This document shows positions 59,170-64,000 of a stretch of DNA of 64,000 nucleotides, piece by piece (the stretch's first letter is position 1; every line of letters begins with the position of its first letter). The stretch lies in assembly GCF_003025005.1 (NCBI RefSeq), contig NZ_PVSS01000018.1:19876-83875 (forward strand). Reading direction: 5' to 3'. The notes under the pieces were generated by a model. It saw only the letters and a program-made list of their open reading frames with translations, ran no database searches and had not been told where the DNA came from. Source of the DNA: Brumimicrobium mesophilum (lineage in GTDB: Bacteria; Bacteroidota; Bacteroidia; Flavobacteriales_D; Crocinitomicaceae). Both the position numbers and the translations under genes were made by a program.

Positions 59170-62100
59170 TTACTCAACTACAATTTTTAATACTTCATTT
59201 TTATTTGCATTATTGACGTGTGCAAAATAAACTCCTTTACTCCAACCACTTACATCTAACTTAGCAGAAGAATTAACTACGCCTAAATCATAAACTACTT
59301 TACCATTTAAATCAAGTATTTTAATGTTGGCTTGATTTGTATTTCCTAAATCAATTGTAACATATTCATTACTTGGATTAGGATAAACTTTAACTGTTTC
59401 TTGATTTTCTTCATCCATCACATTTAAAATGACAGAAATATCAACCGATTGTGAAATAGTTGTATCTCCACAGTCATTTGAAATCATCACAGAAACGTTG
59501 AATGTTCCTTTGTTTGTGTAAATATGCGTCATACTTGAAGAACCATTTGCAACAGTGTTACCGTCACCAAAATCCCAATCATAAGTGTCACCATTTACAA
59601 CATTCTGAAGTGTAAATACAGTTGCACCACTAGCTTGGTTGTTCACAACGATATTACCTGTAGAAGGAGCTTCATCCACATTTACAATTACAGAACCTAA
59701 ACCTGTACACCCTAAAGTGTCCGTTACTTGTACTACATAATTACCTGAATTAGTTACCGCATAAGTTTGAGTTGTAACATTTGTGCCATTCCAAACATAA
59801 GTTGATGTTGGGTTTCCAGCGTCTAAAACAACTGTATCTCCTTCACAAATTGTGTAAGTACTTCCCAAATCCACTAATGGATTAGTATTTATAACATCTA
59901 CAACTTGCACCATTTTTTGACAATTAGAAACAGCATCTTTTCGCATCCATAAATAATATGTGTTTGCAGTTAAATTATCGAAATTTCTATCTGTTTGCCA
60001 AACTGTTGGAACTACATTTAAAGATGTAGATAAACCAAATTCATAACTGTCTGTAGACATAGTCAAATTACTTATTGCATGTCTATTCGCATCACCTCCA
60101 GTTTGAGCACTAAAGCTATGCTCCCAATTGCTAACATCTTCTGTCATATAAGTGGCAGGTAGAGTGACATTATCAAAAATAAGCATTCCATCTACAATTA
60201 CAGTTACCTCACCATTTTGAATACTAATTTCAACTGGAACATCTGCCTTATTTTTCCAACTACTTATGTTATTATTATAAGCCAAAGTGGTTTGTTCGGT
60301 TGGTGTTGGAGCATTTGTATTTTGCTTGCCGTAAACCAAATATACACCCGCTAAATTTGGACTATTATCTGCAGAATCAAAACTTAATCTAAGCTTAGAA
60401 CCACGTCCATTTTGAATATTCGCATTTGAATTCGTGATATCATTTGCAAATGAATATGAAAAACCATCTGCTCCTCCTGTACCATACGTATTAATTGGCA
60501 AATCGACTGTAAGATCGAAGGAAACATTGAATGAATTATTACTTCCAACAGTCTGATTTGAAGGAGAAATAATTAAAGAACCGTTGTTCCCTGTAGCAGA
60601 AGGCGTGATTACAGCCATTCCATTGGTCAAACTAGTATTTCCAACCATAACTAGGTCTGTAGTATTTGAAGGATCAGAAAAATCATTTTGATAAATCATT
60701 GCTCCTGATGCTTGACCAAAGTCGTTAATTGCGTTTATAGAACCTCCTAAATTCGTACAGTTGTAATTTTCTACAATCACTTCTGAACCAAATCCAACCG
60801 TGATATTTTTAACAGTAGATTCTTTTTCAATTGTAGGACATTCTGTTGACCTAACAACGTATTTAACTTTATAAACTGAATCAATAGGTGCGGTAATTGG
60901 ATAAATACTATTAGCCCCCCAAGGAACTAAAACATTATTATTCTCATCCATGAATTGATATTCCCATGATGCGGTACCCACTAAAGTTGGTAGACCAGTT
61001 ACTTCAAAATTAATTGTTGTAGGTGCACTACACAGTGCTGATGCGTCGTAATTGAAATCCGAAGTTACTTTATCAAGCGGACTCACTTTTACTGTTTCAA
61101 CACTAATACACCCATTCGCAGAGCTTCCTGTAACTTCGTAAGTAGTTACATTCGTTGGTGAAGCATTCACCACAGCTGTATTGTTATTTGACAATCCAGT
61201 TGCTGGAGACCAAGAATAACTTGTCGCGCCACTGGCCATAATAGCCGCAGGATTTCCATCACAGAACGCTATATCTTGAAAGTTGACACTTAAACTAGGT
61301 GCTGCAGAAACTGTAATTGTTTGTGGGGCTGTAGTCATAGAAACTCCAGAAGAAGAACAAGTTGCTTTAACTCTAATATCGGTTGTTTGAGAAAGCATCG
61401 ATTCGAAATAAGTTGAATCTGAATTTGCAAAATCAATCCAAGTACCATTATCAAGCATTTGCCATTGATAAGTTAAACCTGTGATATAAAATATATCGTC
61501 GAATGTTGCCTCAAAAACTTCATTATCACAAATTGATGTTTGCGCAACAGAAATGTTATATGAACCAGCAGGAGATTGAACTTGACAATCTACGTAATTG
61601 ATGTGTTCAAATTTAATTTTAGGAACACTTTGATATAAATTTTGCGCAAATGGCGGTGAATTCAAATTTGGAAGGGTATAATCGTTATATGTTCTCATCG
61701 AACGATCTACTCCAACATCATAAGTACCCCATTGGATTTGACTGCTTGTATAGCCAGAAGCTTGATCACGTACACCTACAACAATGTTTGAAACTCCATC
61801 CCATAAAAAAGTTGCATCCAACTCTATTTCAATCCATCCATTTGCACCATTTGAGGTGATAGAACCGTCATAAACTATGTCCATATTAGTAGAAGCTTCC
61901 CAATCAGATCCGTTTTGAAAAGATGTCTTACTTGTTTGCCCAATTAAAATTGTCCAATTATCAGTATTTGTAAGATTTCCCGAAACATTGAAAAAACTAA
62001 GTTTACTAATTTCAGTAGAAGTTCCTTGAACTGCGGGTAAGAATTCTGAGGCTAAATAAATACTTTGACTATAACTATAGCCATAATATGAATAAACAGG

Positions 62101-62217
62101 AATATTTGTGTTTTGACTTGTACCTTGGTCTAATGATGTTTCATAAATCTGAGAGTTTGCACTATTAAAAAAAAGTGCTGTAACGCAAATGATAAATGAA
62201 TAGATTTTCAATTTCAT
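59170..62217 (-). CDS. Giant secreted adhesin-like protein with lectin, PKD and T9SS type A tail
   Basis: A 1015-residue exported protein. The signal peptide (about 1-22, ending NSANS) is followed by a beta-sandwich region (about 25-205) that resembles T9SS-associated fibronectin-like modules. Ig-like repeats come next (about 210-500), then an L-type/legume-lectin-like domain (about 505-745; GTGGADGFSYSFAND, SKLRLSFDSADNSPNLAGVYLVYGK). An Ig-like segment ending VNVDEAPST precedes a PKD domain (about 860-940, GDTYDWDFGDGNTV), and the type A tail is about 945-1015 (VYPNPSNEYVTIDLGN, LDLNGKVVYDLG, WSKGVYFAHV, EVLKIVVE). Lectin and PKD modules suggest glycan binding or adhesion. An exact -7 box lies 29 nt before the start. 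Confidence 0.92.
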   Translation of the reverse strand: MKLKIYSFIICVTALFFNSANSQIYETSLDQGTSQNTNIPVYSYYGYSYSQSIYLASEFLPAVQGTSTEISKLSFFNVSGNLTNTDNWTILIGQTSKTSFQNGSDWEASTNMDIVYDGSITSNGANGWIEIELDATFLWDGVSNIVVGVRDQASGYTSSQIQWGTYDVGVDRSMRTYNDYTLPNLNSPPFAQNLYQSVPKIKFEHINYVDCQVQSPAGSYNISVAQTSICDNEVFEATFDDIFYITGLTYQWQMLDNGTWIDFANSDSTYFESMLSQTTDIRVKATCSSSGVSMTTAPQTITVSAAPSLSVNFQDIAFCDGNPAAIMASGATSYSWSPATGLSNNNTAVVNASPTNVTTYEVTGSSANGCISVETVKVSPLDKVTSDFNYDASALCSAPTTINFEVTGLPTLVGTASWEYQFMDENNNVLVPWGANSIYPITAPIDSVYKVKYVVRSTECPTIEKESTVKNITVGFGSEVIVENYNCTNLGGSINAINDFGQASGAMIYQNDFSDPSNTTDLVMVGNTSLTNGMAVITPSATGNNGSLIISPSNQTVGSNNSFNVSFDLTVDLPINTYGTGGADGFSYSFANDITNSNANIQNGRGSKLRLSFDSADNSPNLAGVYLVYGKQNTNAPTPTEQTTLAYNNNISSWKNKADVPVEISIQNGEVTVIVDGMLIFDNVTLPATYMTEDVSNWEHSFSAQTGGDANRHAISNLTMSTDSYEFGLSTSLNVVPTVWQTDRNFDNLTANTYYLWMRKDAVSNCQKMVQVVDVINTNPLVDLGSTYTICEGDTVVLDAGNPTSTYVWNGTNVTTQTYAVTNSGNYVVQVTDTLGCTGLGSVIVNVDEAPSTGNIVVNNQASGATVFTLQNVVNGDTYDWDFGDGNTVANGSSSMTHIYTNKGTFNVSVMISNDCGDTTISQSVDISVILNVMDEENQETVKVYPNPSNEYVTIDLGNTNQANIKILDLNGKVVYDLGVVNSSAKLDVSGWSKGVYFAHVNNANKNEVLKIVVE

Positions 62218-62245
62218 AATTTGTAGTTTTGAATTAATATTGAAC

Positions 62246-62253
62246 CAAATCTA
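62246..62253 (-). promoter_or_regulatory. -7 box of the 1015-residue T9SS gene
   Basis: On the minus strand this is TAGATTTG, an exact match, 29 nt before the ATG at 62217. A TTG lies about 23 nt before it as a possible -33 element. Confidence 0.6.
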
Positions 62254-62322
62254 ACTACAGACTAAGTGAAAAACACAATTTTTAACGGGACAAAAACAGG
62301 ACAACTACTGTTATCAGGCGAT

Positions 62323-63927
62323 TTATATCATTTTTATGACTTGAACAAGTTCTTTTTGGGAATCGATTTCTAATTTTTTTCGAAGTCTTAAGTTGGCCTT
62401 ACGAACGGAATCTTGTGAAATTCCAAGGATTAAAGACATTTCTAAACTTGTTAAATTCAACCTTATTAACATTCCGAGTCTTACCTCAGATTTAGTTAAA
62501 TCTTCATACTTATCTGTCAATGAATTATAAAAATTTGGGTGAATCTTGTCAAACAAACGTTTAAATTCTAACAAATCACTCTCTGTTAATAATGTAAAGG
62601 AATTTATTTTTTCGAAAATAACTTTTTGTTCTTTTTGTAATTGGGCATCTTCATTTGATTTTTCAGTTTTGTCAATTTCACGATTTAATGCATCTATAAT
62701 TTCGTTTTTTTCAACAAGATTTTTTAAAATCCTTTTTAATTCTAATTCATTTTGCTTTAGTTCAGACTGAATTTTGTCTTTTTCCAATTCCAGGATTTTG
62801 TGTTCACTTTTTTTCCTTTTTCTCATTTGGTAAATAATGAAAATACAAGCTAAAGTTATGATTGATAAAAGTGCTGCAATCCCATAATAAAATTGACCAG
62901 TCCTTTTTTCCTTTTCAAGGATTAAATCACTTTCATTTCTTTTTTTCTGAAATTCAATTTGGAAAATCATGTTTTGAAGATTCGTCTCATCATACTCTAA
63001 AACCGAAGAATCATTATACATTACACCTTGCCGATAAGCAACATAAGCTTTTTCATATTCTTCAAGACTTTCCCAATAAATTGTTTTTGTATAATAATAT
63101 TGCTTTATCGTTGAATAATTTGTCACTATCGGAAATAAAGAATCCAAAATAGCCATATTAGAATCAACCATTTCAAGATTGCCCTCCTTTAAATCTAATT
63201 CAATCAGCATCGAAATGGCATGGACAGCACTTTCAGTTTGTGAATTTTTTAGACTTAATTCTTTATCTAAAACCAAATAGTCTCTCGCTTTTTCAATATC
63301 ATCATTTAAATAGTAGTAGTACCCTAGATTACCATTAATGACCCCAACCCAATCATTGTTGTTTAGTTTTGTTGCTAAATTTAAAGCCTTATTAAAATAA
63401 TATAGAGAAGAATCTGAACTATGTATTCTATTATAAATTAATCCTAAAGTGTTGAGCATGGTTATTTTTAAGGAACTCTCCTCTACATCTAAACCTAACC
63501 CTTTCAGAAGTAACGCCTTCGACTCTTCATATCTTCTGAAATTATAAAAATACGTTCCTTTTGTTTTATAAAATTCTGACGCAAAATGAATTTTAGATAC
63601 ATCTTTTTTTTCCAGAATTGTACTTGCTCTATCTAAATACTCATAAGCTTGGTATAATTTGTTCTCATCTGTTAGTACTTCAGCGATTCGAAAACATATT
63701 TCAGCATATTCAATAGACCTTGATGTTTTGAATGATTCAGCTTTTTCAATTACAAAATCAATTTCCTTATTATTCTCTTTTACAAATTTAAGCAGTTCCT
63801 TCTCACTTATATCTTGATTTGTAGTAATAGTGTTAATTGATTGGGAATTGAATGTTTCAGGATTTTCTTGAGAAAAGCAAACAGAAGCTAACAATTGTAT
63901 AGTTGCAATTTTAAAAACTGTTAACAT
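62323..63927 (-). CDS. TPR-transmembrane-HTH (LuxR type) regulator
   Basis: A 534-residue membrane-tethered regulator. The signal peptide (MLTVFKIATIQLLASVCFS) is followed by about six TPR units in the exported part (roughly 60-330). One membrane helix lies around 345-365 (FYYGIAALLSIITLACIFIIYQM), then a long coiled coil (KSEHKILELEKDKIQSELKQNELELKRILKNLVEKNEIIDALNREIDKTE). The C-terminal region (about 450-534) has a LuxR-like helix-turn-helix: LTKSEVRLGMLIRLNLTSLEMSLILGISQDSVRKANLRLRKKL. The topology matches one-component TPR regulators of Bacteroidota. The ATG at 63927 is chosen; the GTG at 63948 adds seven residues before a good signal peptide. It faces the adhesin gene cluster. Confidence 0.87.
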   Translation of the reverse strand: MLTVFKIATIQLLASVCFSQENPETFNSQSINTITTNQDISEKELLKFVKENNKEIDFVIEKAESFKTSRSIEYAEICFRIAEVLTDENKLYQAYEYLDRASTILEKKDVSKIHFASEFYKTKGTYFYNFRRYEESKALLLKGLGLDVEESSLKITMLNTLGLIYNRIHSSDSSLYYFNKALNLATKLNNNDWVGVINGNLGYYYYLNDDIEKARDYLVLDKELSLKNSQTESAVHAISMLIELDLKEGNLEMVDSNMAILDSLFPIVTNYSTIKQYYYTKTIYWESLEEYEKAYVAYRQGVMYNDSSVLEYDETNLQNMIFQIEFQKKRNESDLILEKEKRTGQFYYGIAALLSIITLACIFIIYQMRKRKKSEHKILELEKDKIQSELKQNELELKRILKNLVEKNEIIDALNREIDKTEKSNEDAQLQKEQKVIFEKINSFTLLTESDLLEFKRLFDKIHPNFYNSLTDKYEDLTKSEVRLGMLIRLNLTSLEMSLILGISQDSVRKANLRLRKKLEIDSQKELVQVIKMI

Positions 63928-64000
63928 GCTAATTTTCTTCAAAATCACTTCTCCTTATCGATATAAAATATAAAATTATCTCATCAAAACTACTGTTCCC

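Overview
This window is a piece of chromosome from an AT-rich member of the Bacteroidota, most likely order Flavobacteriales. The evidence is a full-length SprA translocon gene of the type IX secretion system (T9SS), six proteins with T9SS type A or type B sorting tails, repeated TAnnTTTG promoter -7 boxes (the Bacteroidota housekeeping sigma signature), TPR-linked HisKA_2 kinases and an Omp28/DUF6029/TlpA cluster. I see no prophage, CRISPR array, rRNA or intact insertion sequence. It is mostly core genome with strain-variable surface proteins between core blocks.

Layout. 1-5.4 kb: end of cysS, an initiator tRNA, YjbQ, a RhlE-like helicase, a DUF3108 protein, then DUF4286-rsmA. 5.6-11.2 kb: mgtE converging without any spacer on lepA-lysE-MORN protein. 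11.2-22.6 kb: a non-coding stretch with a perfect 15-bp hairpin, a GNAT enzyme, then the maeB-ruvA-sprA cluster on the minus strand. 22.7-31.3 kb: a sirtuin, two sibling T9SS cargo proteins, and a run of secreted thioredoxin-fold proteins (Omp28-T9SS, then TlpA, a DUF6029 barrel, and an Omp28 lipoprotein). 31.5-35.5 kb: a sigma-54 response regulator without a DNA-binding domain, pth, and a TPR histidine kinase. 35.8-39.7 kb: a tight RidA / TPR membrane protein / free-methionine-sulfoxide reductase / lipoprotein operon, and purN. 39.8-45 kb: a LamG cargo protein, MATE-thioesterase, and a second HisKA_2 kinase. 45-51 kb: a cystathionine synthase-type enzyme with a KtrA-like protein and an SDR, a lipoprotein with a beta-CASP nuclease, and a plug-only TonB-type protein. 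51.4-57 kb: an SPFH protein, a lipoprotein, an MsbA-type exporter, rbfA and a LolE-like permease. 57-64 kb: two large adhesin-like T9SS cargo proteins and a TPR/LuxR-type regulator.

The genes fit together around the cell envelope. SprA would carry the six tailed proteins across the outer membrane. The LolE-like permease would support lipoprotein traffic and the MsbA-type exporter lipid traffic. The 25.6-31.2 kb cluster looks like an extracytoplasmic thiol-redox module and is the best candidate for an undescribed system.

Several translation starts given here are later than the longest possible reading frame. The reasons are that the longer frame begins at TTG or GTG just upstream of a good ATG with a signal peptide, or that a TAnnTTTG box or terminator lies inside the longer frame. 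Three genes (DUF4286, rbfA, msbA-type) have the promoter box 4-6 nt before the ATG and may be leaderless. Promoter and terminator calls were made by eye; no computation or database search was run.
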